From contig NZ_JACBZN010000001.1 of assembly GCF_013408555.1 (NCBI RefSeq), positions 186,001 through 250,000 of the forward strand: DNA of 64,000 nucleotides, read 5' to 3'. Positions 50,901-56,269 of the stretch are shown here, piece after piece; the stretch's first letter is position 1, and every line of letters begins with the position of its first letter. The DNA comes from Aeromicrobium tamlense. Its GTDB lineage: Bacteria > Actinomycetota > Actinomycetes > Propionibacteriales > Nocardioidaceae. Made by a program: the position numbers and the translations under genes. A model generated the notes under the pieces. The model was not told the origin of the DNA. It worked only from the letters and a program-made list of their open reading frames with translations, and made no database searches.

Positions 50901-51145
50901 GCGCTCTCGCTGAGGAAGCCGTAGCCGGGGTGCACGAGGTCCGAGCCGGTGAGCACGGCGGCGGCGACGATCGCCTCGACGTCGAGGTAGCCCGCGACGC
51001 CGGCCCGGGGGAGCGGGTGGCTGTCGGGACCGGCGGTGCCGGCCTCCTCGGCGGTGTGGACGTGCTGCGCCGTCCAGCCGAGCGCGAGCACCGCGCGTTC
51101 GATCCGCGCGGCGATCTCACCACGGTTGGCGATCAGGACCTTCAT
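47957..51145 (-). CDS. Single-chain biotin-dependent acyl-CoA carboxylase
   Basis: A 1062-residue enzyme with all three activities on one chain. Biotin carboxylase is at about 1-440 (MKVLIANRGEIAARI, ATP-grasp SGGGGRGM, FIEVNPRLQVEHTVTE). The biotin carrier is at about 470-540 with the biotinylated Lys in ESMKMEH. The carboxyltransferase is at about 560-1062 (GGGRPGDTD, GCCDVIIGTEDANLGMAGPAMIEGG). This BC-BCCP-CT order matches the long-chain acyl-CoA carboxylase (LCC) of mycobacteria. The ATG at 51145 is preferred to an upstream frame at 51175, which crosses the operator. It is divergent from a TetR gene with two palindromic operators between them. Confidence 0.92.
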   Translation of the reverse strand: MKVLIANRGEIAARIERAVLALGWTAQHVHTAEEAGTAGPDSHPLPRAGVAGYLDVEAIVAAAVLTGSDLVHPGYGFLSESAELARACEASGLTFVGPEPSTLELFGDKGRAREHALAQGVPVLDATDRDASLADVTALLERHPGGIMIKAVSGGGGRGMRPVTDPADLAEAYDRCRSEAERAFGSSAVYAERLLPSAKHIEVQVLGDGSAVVTLGERECSVQRRHQKVIETAPSPSLTDAHRERLVAWAKDLTAPLGYRGLATVEFLVNAELLHHGGPLDAVFIEVNPRLQVEHTVTEKVTGVDLVRSQLLVASGQSLDEVGLSGDVRPRPGLVAIQSRVNAEEVVGGTVVATTGTVTEFTAPEGVRVDTGIAPGAVVDGTFDSLLAKVITVTEGDHAAACADAAEAVAALRVEGVRTNVSLLRELLTSDVVRRGDVTTAWLDGLLAERAESERSADASGTVASVMNGTVLAVSVKVGDTVGPRTPLATLESMKMEHPITAGFAGTVTEVLVAEGDQVAAGQTVAVVAPDDSIEHDHAEDEDVDLDHVRPDLAELHDRIARTRDDARTEAVAKRHARGHLTAREWVDLLVDEGTFTEYGALTVAAQRQRRSLEDLMANTPADGIITGLGTINGATSEASSRCAVLAYDYTVLAGTQGYFNHKKTDRLLELARDRKLPVVLFAEGGGGRPGDTDTADLLAAGLNVRTFATMGSLSGVVPTVGIVTGRCFAGNAALLGCCDVIIGTEDANLGMAGPAMIEGGGLGVFTPEQIGPMSVQGPNGVVDIVVADDAEAISVAQRYLSYFQGAQPEWTAADQRRLRHVIGENRKQVYDIRTVIESLVDTDSVLELRREFGTGAITALVRIEGRPYGLVANNPAHLGGAIDADAADKMARFLQLCDSHGLPVVSLCDTPGFMVGPESEQTATVRHFSRLFVIAAHLSVPMTTIVLRKAYGLGAQAMAAGGFAETTATISWPTGEIGGMGLEGAVRLGFSKELAAIEDEQARAERYEELVAQHYEAGKAINGAMKLELDEVIDPADTRRWIVATLGDWQGEGSHRFVDTW

Positions 51146-51159
51146 CGTGTCTCCCGACG

Positions 51160-51175
51160 TTGACAGGGGTGTCAA
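51160..51175. promoter_or_regulatory. TTGAC/GTCAA operator, copy 1
   Basis: TTGACAGGGGTGTCAA lies 15 bp before the carboxylase start. It is one of four copies of TTGAC-N6-GTCAA, two here and two before the ligase at 54928. Confidence 0.7.
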
Positions 51176-51193
51176 TGCCTATCCTCGCGACTG

Positions 51194-51209
51194 TTGACAC
51201 CTGTGTCAA
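51194..51209. promoter_or_regulatory. TTGAC/GTCAA operator, copy 2
   Basis: TTGACACCTGTGTCAA is a perfect 16-bp palindrome apart from its two central bases. Its first six bases, TTGACA, can serve as the -35 box of the TetR gene, with TAGGGT at 51219-51224 as -10, so a bound repressor would block its own promoter. Confidence 0.75.
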
Positions 51210-51231
51210 TGGTCACGCTAGGGTAAGGGCC

Positions 51232-51837
51232 ATGACACAGGGCTGGGCGGTCCGCGAGGACCACGACCGCGCCGACGCCAGGCGCCACGGCGAGCTGCTC
51301 GTCGCCGCGCGCGAGGCGTTCGAGGAGCTCGGCTACGGCGCCACGACGATCGCCGAGATCACGCGCCGCGCGGGCGTCAGCCGAGCCACCTTCTACGTCT
51401 ACTTCGCCTCGAAGGAGCAGGTCTTCGCGGTGCTCGCCGAGCAGGTCCGCGACCGCTTCCTGCGCGCGCAGGACCTCTCCGACCTCGACCGCGACGACGT
51501 CGACGGCGTCCTGCGCCGCACGATCGAGACCACGCTCGAGGCCACCGTCGAGAACCTCGCGCTGATGACGGTGCTCAACCACCAGGCCGTGGCCGACCCC
51601 GAGCTGCGCGCCCTGTGGAGCCAGATCCAGGGCGAGGCCGTGCACCGCACCGCCGTCTACGTCGGCCAGCACGCCAAGTCGGGTCGGGTGAATCCCGTCG
51701 CCGACCCCGAGGCGCTCGGCCTCATGGGCGCCGGCATGAACGACCGCTATGCGCCCCTCGTCGTCGCCGGCGAGACCACCGTGGCCGCCGCCGTCGAGGA
51801 GATGCACCGCATCTGGATGGCCTGCCTCGGCCGCTGA
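51232..51837 (+). CDS. TetR-family regulator of the carboxylase region
   Basis: A 201-residue regulator. The DNA-binding domain is at about 15-65 (ADARRHGELLVAAREAFEELGYGATTIAEITRRAGVSRATFYVYFASKEQVF); the rest is a helical ligand domain. The ATG at 51232 lies just after the proposed -10 box; a longer frame from 51160 would include the operator and is rejected. It probably binds TTGAC-N6-GTCAA and represses itself, the divergent carboxylase and the ligase-thioesterase pair. Its 3' end carries the first copy of the 29-bp direct repeat. Confidence 0.9.
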   Translation: MTQGWAVREDHDRADARRHGELLVAAREAFEELGYGATTIAEITRRAGVSRATFYVYFASKEQVFAVLAEQVRDRFLRAQDLSDLDRDDVDGVLRRTIETTLEATVENLALMTVLNHQAVADPELRALWSQIQGEAVHRTAVYVGQHAKSGRVNPVADPEALGLMGAGMNDRYAPLVVAGETTVAAAVEEMHRIWMACLGR

Positions 51838-51855
51838 GTCAGGAGGGGCGCGAGG
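51827..51855. repeat. 29-bp direct repeat, left copy
   Basis: The repeat begins TCGGCCGCTGAGTCAG and ends GGGGCGCGAGG. This copy spans the stop codon of the TetR gene. An identical copy lies at 52749-52777, 922 bp away, flanking a single accessory gene. Confidence 0.9.
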
Positions 51856-51930
51856 GTCCAGCAATCGCCGGTTCTGCTCCGGCGTGGGGCCGAGCGCTCA
51901 CGGAGCGCGAGGCATGAGCGACTCTTGGCA

Positions 51931-52674
51931 TCAAGCCGGTCCCATCTCGATCGCATGGGAGCGTGCGCTTCGGCCGAGGATGCTCGCCAGTTCCGCCAGC
52001 GCGGACTCTTGCATCATTTGAGGTTTGGTTGCCATGGCCTTGAGCAGGGCCGCGACTTGATCGGCCGGAAGTTCAGCGAGCGACCGCTGGAGCTCGGGCA
52101 GCCCATCGCAGTCGACGATGTTCGCGTCGTTGACGAGACGCATCTGCTCATCGCTGTATGCCTGAGCCGCCAGAGCCGCAAGGTAGCGTGCCTGCGCCTC
52201 TGCTTTCGACATGTCAGGACGCGGATCTCCCGTCGTCTCGACCGCGGTGTGGTCCGGCTGATTCTCTGCTACCTCGATCGCTGTGCCCGACTTGCGTGCC
52301 TTTCGACGAGCCCGACTCTCGCGTAGAACCTGGACCTTGCCGTCGTAGTAGGGGCGGGCCGTCTCCTGGACGAAGCGGTTGACGTGCGGCTTGAGACGAG
52401 CGATTCCCCTATCGATCAGGTTCTCGATGAGATCCGCGATGGCGGCCTCGAGCGCTTCCTGCTCGGGTGTTCGGCGACGCTCCTCGACAGGGACGTAGAC
52501 CGTCTCGGTGACGATGAAGGGCTCGTCGTCGAGACTGTCGTCAGGAACGAATCGGGCGTTTCCCTTGAGATGACCTTCGCTGTCGAAGAGGTTCTGGTGG
52601 AGGCCACCTTCGCGCTTCTTGCCGGGAGTCAGATCATCGTCATCCCACTCGTAGTGCCCTTTGATTCGTCCCAT
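51931..52674 (-). CDS. Hypothetical protein carried by a 0.9-kb insertion
   Basis: A 247-residue cytosolic protein with a distinctive start, MGRIKGHYEWDDDDLTPG, then LHQNLFDSEGHLKGNARFVPDD. A central helical region includes LEAAIADLIENLIDRGIARLKPHVNRFV, and the end is Ala-rich. The ATG at 52674 is chosen; the frame runs upstream to 52809 only through the repeat and neighbouring gene. Similar proteins with this N-terminus occur sporadically in actinobacteria, as far as I recall, without known function. Its lower GC and the direct repeats on both sides mark it as a recent insertion. No transposase or integrase is present. Confidence 0.7.
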   Translation of the reverse strand: MGRIKGHYEWDDDDLTPGKKREGGLHQNLFDSEGHLKGNARFVPDDSLDDEPFIVTETVYVPVEERRRTPEQEALEAAIADLIENLIDRGIARLKPHVNRFVQETARPYYDGKVQVLRESRARRKARKSGTAIEVAENQPDHTAVETTGDPRPDMSKAEAQARYLAALAAQAYSDEQMRLVNDANIVDCDGLPELQRSLAELPADQVAALLKAMATKPQMMQESALAELASILGRSARSHAIEMGPA

Positions 52675-52748
52675 GCACGCCGACTGTAGTTCGTGGTTGC
52701 CTCGCGCACGTGGATCTTCGGAAGCCCGCGACGGGAACGAGAAGGGCT

Positions 52749-52777
52749 TCGGCCGCTGAGTCAGGAGGGGCGCGAGG
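52749..52777. repeat. 29-bp direct repeat, right copy
   Basis: Identical over 29 bp to 51827-51855. This copy spans the stop codon of the minus-strand thioesterase gene (stop at 52761-52763). Joining the two copies into one would restore TetR and thioesterase genes that meet tail to tail. Confidence 0.9.
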
Positions 52778-53270
52778 TGCCGAGCTGGTGGCTCGACGGC
52801 AGCGACCACGGCAGGGCCGCGTGCTCGGCCAGGAGGGCGTCGATGCGCTCGGCGACCTCGGGGGCGAACTCCGTCGCGCGCCGCGTCGTGAGGTCGACGT
52901 AGGCCTCGACGAACTCCAGGGTGCTGGCGATCTCGCCGGTGGTGCGGTTGGCCACGACCGTGACCGCGTGGACCGTCTTGGGGGCGCGCCCCAGGATCCG
53001 CAGGTACGCCGACACCTCGTGGCCCACGAGGATCTCGTGGTGGAACTGCACGTGGTGGGCGATGCTGAACGAGCTTTCCCCGGTGCGGTCGAGGAAGGCC
53101 TGATCGAGGCCCACCTGGCGCTCCCAGGACTCCTCGGCCGCGTCCATGTGCAGGTCGTAGTGCCCGCGCACGTTCACGTGGCCGTTGAGGTCGCGGTACC
53201 GCTCGGGGACCTCGCGCACGAACAGCGGGCCCAGCGCATCGACCTCGGCTAACGAGGGCAGTGCGCTCAC
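52761..53270 (-). CDS. Hotdog-fold acyl-CoA thioesterase-like protein, paralogue
   Basis: A 169-residue hotdog-fold protein with RDLNGHVNVRGHYDLHMDAA, IAHHVQFHHEILVGHEV and TVHAVTVVANRTTGEIASTLEFVEAYVDL. It is a paralogue of the protein at 10517-11020, sharing the final EHAALPWSLP. The start is the GTG at 53270, whose GTGA overlaps the stop of the ligase gene, so translation is coupled. It may trim stalled acyl-CoA or release product acid. Confidence 0.78.
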   Translation of the reverse strand: MSALPSLAEVDALGPLFVREVPERYRDLNGHVNVRGHYDLHMDAAEESWERQVGLDQAFLDRTGESSFSIAHHVQFHHEILVGHEVSAYLRILGRAPKTVHAVTVVANRTTGEIASTLEFVEAYVDLTTRRATEFAPEVAERIDALLAEHAALPWSLPSSHQLGTSRPS

Positions 53271-54928
53271 GACGAGACCTTCGCGTTGAGCGCGGCCGCG
53301 TCGTCGGCGAGCTCGTTCTTGCGCACCTTGCCCGTGGCGGTCAGCGGCAGCGAGCCGAGCACCTTGACGAGCGGCACCTTGTAGGTGGCCATGTTGCCGC
53401 GGGCCCACGTCACGAGCTCCTCGGACGTGACGTCGCTGTCAGCGCGCGGGACGACGAAGGCGACCGGACGCTGGCCGGTGTCGGGATCGTCGGTGGGCAC
53501 GACCGCGACCGAGTCGACCGCGGGGTGCTGTGCCAGCAGCATCTCGACGTCGGCGGGGAAGACGCTCATGCCGTTGACCTTGATCATCTCCTTGCGACGA
53601 CCGAGGTAGTGCAGGAAGCCCTGCTCGTCGATGCGGCCGTTGTCGCCGGTGTGGATCCAGCCGTCGACCAGCTGGTCGCGGGTGGCCTCCTCGTTGCGCC
53701 AGTAGCCGTCGGTGACCGAGGGGCTGCGGACGATGATCTCGCCGACCTCGCCCAGTGGGACGGGGGTCTGCGTGCCCAGCTCGACGACCGCGATGTCGGT
53801 GCCGGGCACGGGGATGCCGCAGAACACCGGCTCGGAGAGCAGGTCGAAGTCGTTCTCGGCGAAGCCGTAGGGCACGCAGTCGATCGTGTGCGTCTCGGTC
53901 ATGCCGTACGAGGACTCGCGCAGGGTGGAGCCGGGAACGAGCTCGGCCCAGCGGCGGCGGACCTCGGGGGTCATCTTGCGGATGAACGAGACGGCCTGGG
54001 GGTCCTCCAGCGAGCTGAGGTCGCGGGTCGTCAGGTCCTGCGTCTCCATCAGCTCGAGGTAGTTCTCGACCGTGCCGGTCATCAGGGTGACCCGCTCGCG
54101 CTCGATCGTGTCGACCACCTCGGCCGCGTTCCAGCGGGCCATGAGGATGCTGGTGCCGCCGAGGACGAACGGGATGAGGATGCCCAGGTCCTCGCCGGCG
54201 ATCCAGAAGATCGGCAGGTAGCAGAGCGAGACGTAGCTGCCGTCGGCCGGCATCGCGGTGGCGGTGGCGGCGCTGGCCACGGTGTAGAGCATGTGGCGCT
54301 GGCTGTGCTGGCAGCCCTTCGGCATGCCGGTGGTGCCGCCGGTGTAGTTCAGGGCCGCGAGCGAGTCGAGGTCGCCGTCGTCGCCGGCGTACGGCTCGGC
54401 CGCGATCGCGGACTCCCAGCCGAACTCGCCCGTGCCGTCGGTCAGCAGGACGGGGATCGCGGGCACGCGGTCGGCGCAGGCCTCGAGCGTGGGGGAGAGT
54501 GCCTGGTTCGTGACGACGAGGACGGGCTCGCTGTCGAGCAGCTCGTAGGCGAGCTCGGCCGGCTGGAACATCGGGTTCACCGGCACGTGCACGGCGCCCA
54601 GGCGCAGCACGGCGAGGAAGGCGATGACGAACTCGGTGGAGTTGCCGAGGTAGATCGCGACGCGGTCGCCGCGGCCGACGCCGTGCGCGGACATCCACGT
54701 GGCGACGCGGCGGTGCGCGTCGTCGAGCTCGGCGTACGTGAAGCGGGTGTCACCCAGGGCGAGCGCGACCTGGTCGGGACGCTCGGCGGCCCAGTGCGAG
54801 ACGTGGGCCGGGATCGTGATCTCGCCGGCGGGGTAGTGCACCTCGGCCGGGATCCCGGCGGGACGGAGGTCGGCCTGGAGCCGGCGGACGGTCTCCACGT
54901 ACTGGTCGAGGGTCTGCGGGGTCGTCAT
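53267..54928 (-). CDS. Acyl-CoA ligase (class I adenylate-forming)
   Basis: A 553-residue enzyme of a different branch from the ligases at 11188 and 19384. The phosphate loop is atypical but recognisable, NYTGGTTGMPKGCQHSQ; further motifs are SSYGMTETH, HTGDNG, the hinge RRKEMIKVNGMSVFPADVE, and the catalytic Lys in TATGKVRKNEL. The start at 54928 is preferred to 55000, which lies in the operator region. Two TTGAC-N6-GTCAA operators precede it, linking it to the TetR at 51232. The acid it activates is unknown; carboxylation by the neighbouring LCC-type enzyme would follow. Confidence 0.88.
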   Translation of the reverse strand: MTTPQTLDQYVETVRRLQADLRPAGIPAEVHYPAGEITIPAHVSHWAAERPDQVALALGDTRFTYAELDDAHRRVATWMSAHGVGRGDRVAIYLGNSTEFVIAFLAVLRLGAVHVPVNPMFQPAELAYELLDSEPVLVVTNQALSPTLEACADRVPAIPVLLTDGTGEFGWESAIAAEPYAGDDGDLDSLAALNYTGGTTGMPKGCQHSQRHMLYTVASAATATAMPADGSYVSLCYLPIFWIAGEDLGILIPFVLGGTSILMARWNAAEVVDTIERERVTLMTGTVENYLELMETQDLTTRDLSSLEDPQAVSFIRKMTPEVRRRWAELVPGSTLRESSYGMTETHTIDCVPYGFAENDFDLLSEPVFCGIPVPGTDIAVVELGTQTPVPLGEVGEIIVRSPSVTDGYWRNEEATRDQLVDGWIHTGDNGRIDEQGFLHYLGRRKEMIKVNGMSVFPADVEMLLAQHPAVDSVAVVPTDDPDTGQRPVAFVVPRADSDVTSEELVTWARGNMATYKVPLVKVLGSLPLTATGKVRKNELADDAAALNAKVSS

Positions 54929-54984
54929 GGGACGGCTGCCTCCGGGGGATCGAGGGAGACCGCGCGGGAGTGACGGCGGTCTCA

Positions 54985-55000
54985 TTGACGTCGGTGTCAA
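54985..55000. promoter_or_regulatory. TTGAC/GTCAA operator, copy 3
   Basis: TTGACGTCGGTGTCAA lies 57 bp before the ligase start codon. Copy 4 follows 16 bp further upstream, centre to centre 32 bp, similar to the 34 bp between copies 1 and 2. Confidence 0.7.
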
Positions 55001-55016
55001 CCGAGTGAAGCGGAGT

Positions 55017-55032
55017 TTGACGTTCGTGTCAA
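55017..55032. promoter_or_regulatory. TTGAC/GTCAA operator, copy 4
   Basis: TTGACGTTCGTGTCAA; on the minus strand it reads TTGACACGAACGTCAA, whose TTGACA may be the -35 box for the ligase. Confidence 0.7.
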
Positions 55033-55053
55033 CAGGTCCCCGAAGGGGCAGGG

Positions 55054-55740
55054 TCAGCGGGGCACGTCAGTCGCGCCGACGAGGGTCATCGCCAGGTCCG
55101 CGTACTGGAACCCGATCTCGGCCGGCGTGCGGCGCGAGCCGTGCCGGTACCAGCGCGAGACGTCGATCGCGGCCGAGAAGATCATGATCCGGGCCCACTC
55201 GGGATCCGCCACGGTGAACGCACCCTGCGCCACGCCGGTGTTGATGATCTCCAGCAGGTGTTCGTCGACGTTGCGGCGCAGGGTCCAGATGTCGGCGAAC
55301 TCCGGACCGCGGTGCAGGCGGATCTCGTACTCGATCGAGCGCGAGAGCAGGTTCATCTCGGCGTTCCACATCGCGAACGACGCGATGCCGAGCTTGAGCT
55401 GGGTGAGCGGGTCGCTGGCCCGGCGCGCGGGCTCGCTGAAGGAGCCGGTCGAGGCCCGGTGGCCCTCGAGTGCGATGTGGTGGAAGAGCTCCTGCTTGGA
55501 CTCGAAGTGGATGTAGACCGCGGCCGGGCTCATGCCGGCGCGGTTGGCGATCTCGCGGGTCGACGCGCCGTGGTAGCCGAGGTCGGCGAAGGCCAGCGTG
55601 GCACCACGCAGGATGCGGCGAGAGGCGCCCGTGGCGCGCTCGTCCCAGAACTCCTCGATGCGCCGCTCGGCGCGCTCGCGGTCGATCAGGTAGGCCGGGG
55701 ACACGGCCTGCTCCCGGCCCTGGCTGCTCGTCTCGGTCAC
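55054..55740 (-). CDS. TetR-family regulator of the biotin carrier/carboxyltransferase genes
   Basis: A 228-residue regulator starting at a GTG at 55740 after GGATGGAG. The DNA-binding domain is at about 40-90 (ASRRILRGATLAFADLGYHGASTREIANRAGMSPAAVYIHFESKQELF), preceded by a 38-residue N-terminal extension. The remainder is a helical ligand domain with NLLSRSIEYEIRLHRGPEF. It is divergent from the biotin carrier gene, with the palindrome TAAGC-GTAT-GCTTA between them; a matching palindrome precedes the carboxyltransferase operon. It is not closely related to the other TetR proteins here. Confidence 0.9.
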   Translation of the reverse strand: MTETSSQGREQAVSPAYLIDRERAERRIEEFWDERATGASRRILRGATLAFADLGYHGASTREIANRAGMSPAAVYIHFESKQELFHHIALEGHRASTGSFSEPARRASDPLTQLKLGIASFAMWNAEMNLLSRSIEYEIRLHRGPEFADIWTLRRNVDEHLLEIINTGVAQGAFTVADPEWARIMIFSAAIDVSRWYRHGSRRTPAEIGFQYADLAMTLVGATDVPR

Positions 55741-55798
55741 CGTCGCGCTCCATCCTTCGGGAGGCGTGATCCGTCAGGCCTCTTTCCGAATCCCAGCA

Positions 55799-55812
55799 TA
55801 AGCGTATGCTTA
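55799..55812. promoter_or_regulatory. TAAGC/GCTTA operator, copy 1
   Basis: TAAGCGTATGCTTA lies between the divergent TetR and biotin carrier genes. The same outer bases with spacer GAGT recur at 56201-56214. Confidence 0.7.
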
Positions 55813-55852
55813 GTTTCCATCCAAGCCCTGAGGACTGTCGAAAGGTACTTTC

Positions 55853-56068
55853 ATGACCGATGTGCGAGCCGAGCTGACGGCTTCGGTGTTCAAGGTGGAG
55901 GTCGCCGTCGGCGATGAGGTCGAGGAGGGTCAGCCCCTGGTGATCCTCGAGTCGATGAAGATGGAGATCCCGGTGATCTCCACGCGCGCCGGTCGCGTCG
56001 AAGAACTCCTGTTCTCCGAGGGAGATATCGTCGAGGAGGGCGCCGTCGTGGCGCGCCTGGCCGACTGA
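55853..56068 (+). CDS. Stand-alone biotin carrier protein
   Basis: A 71-residue biotinyl domain with the biotinylated Lys in ESMKMEI and the usual hammerhead repeats (VAVGDEVEEGQPLVIL; LFSEGDIVEEGAVVARL). Full length for small actinobacterial biotin carriers of acyl-CoA carboxylase complexes. It starts after AAAGG. It has its own terminator, so it can be made apart from the carboxyltransferase gene at 56270. No separate biotin carboxylase gene is in the window; one must be supplied from elsewhere or by another complex. Confidence 0.9.
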   Translation: MTDVRAELTASVFKVEVAVGDEVEEGQPLVILESMKMEIPVISTRAGRVEELLFSEGDIVEEGAVVARLAD

Positions 56069-56088
56069 TCCTGCCGCCTTCCCCTCCT

Positions 56089-56115
56089 GCCCGAGCCGGT
56101 TCGTCCGGCTCGGGC
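56089..56115 (+). terminator. Terminator after biotin carrier gene
   Basis: A perfect 11-bp stem, GCCCGAGCCGG with its complement, closes on TTCGT 20 bp after the stop. Confidence 0.8.
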
Positions 56116-56133
56116 AGTGTCGTTCCGCGATGT

Positions 56134-56184
56134 GAAACTGAATTCAAGTTACCCATTGCCTTTGTGACGCCGATCACCTACGTT
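56134..56184 (+). promoter_or_regulatory. GAATTC-family operator, site 10, with promoter
   Basis: AACTGAATTCAAGTTAC (about 56136-56152) is followed by TTGCCT (56156-56161), 17 bp, and TACGTT (56179-56184). The 17-bp spacer contains a CRP-like palindrome, TGTGACGCCGATCACC (56163-56178). This is the only copy of the motif outside the 11-38 kb cluster. Confidence 0.65.
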
Positions 56185-56195
56185 GGCATTCTGCA

Positions 56196-56219
56196 CGACC
56201 TAAGCGAGTGCTTAGGTCG
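56196..56219. promoter_or_regulatory. TAAGC/GCTTA operator, copy 2
   Basis: CGACCTAAGC and GCTTAGGTCG form a perfect 10-bp inverted repeat around GAGT. It lies just after the proposed -10 box, over the expected transcription start of the carboxyltransferase operon. Confidence 0.75.
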
Positions 56220-56269
56220 CGTGTGAACGAAGGCGGCACGAGCCGCCACCGACGACGTGAGGGGCACCA

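Noticed and set aside
47978..51163. A 1061-codon open frame on the plus strand across the carboxylase gene
   Set aside because: Antisense shadow of the biotin-dependent carboxylase; no recognisable domain and strongly skewed composition.
23719..56152. GAATTC words as mere restriction sites
   Set aside because: The conservation extends to about 17 bp with flanking CTG and AAGTT parts and a consistent promoter position, so it is not explained by the hexamer alone.
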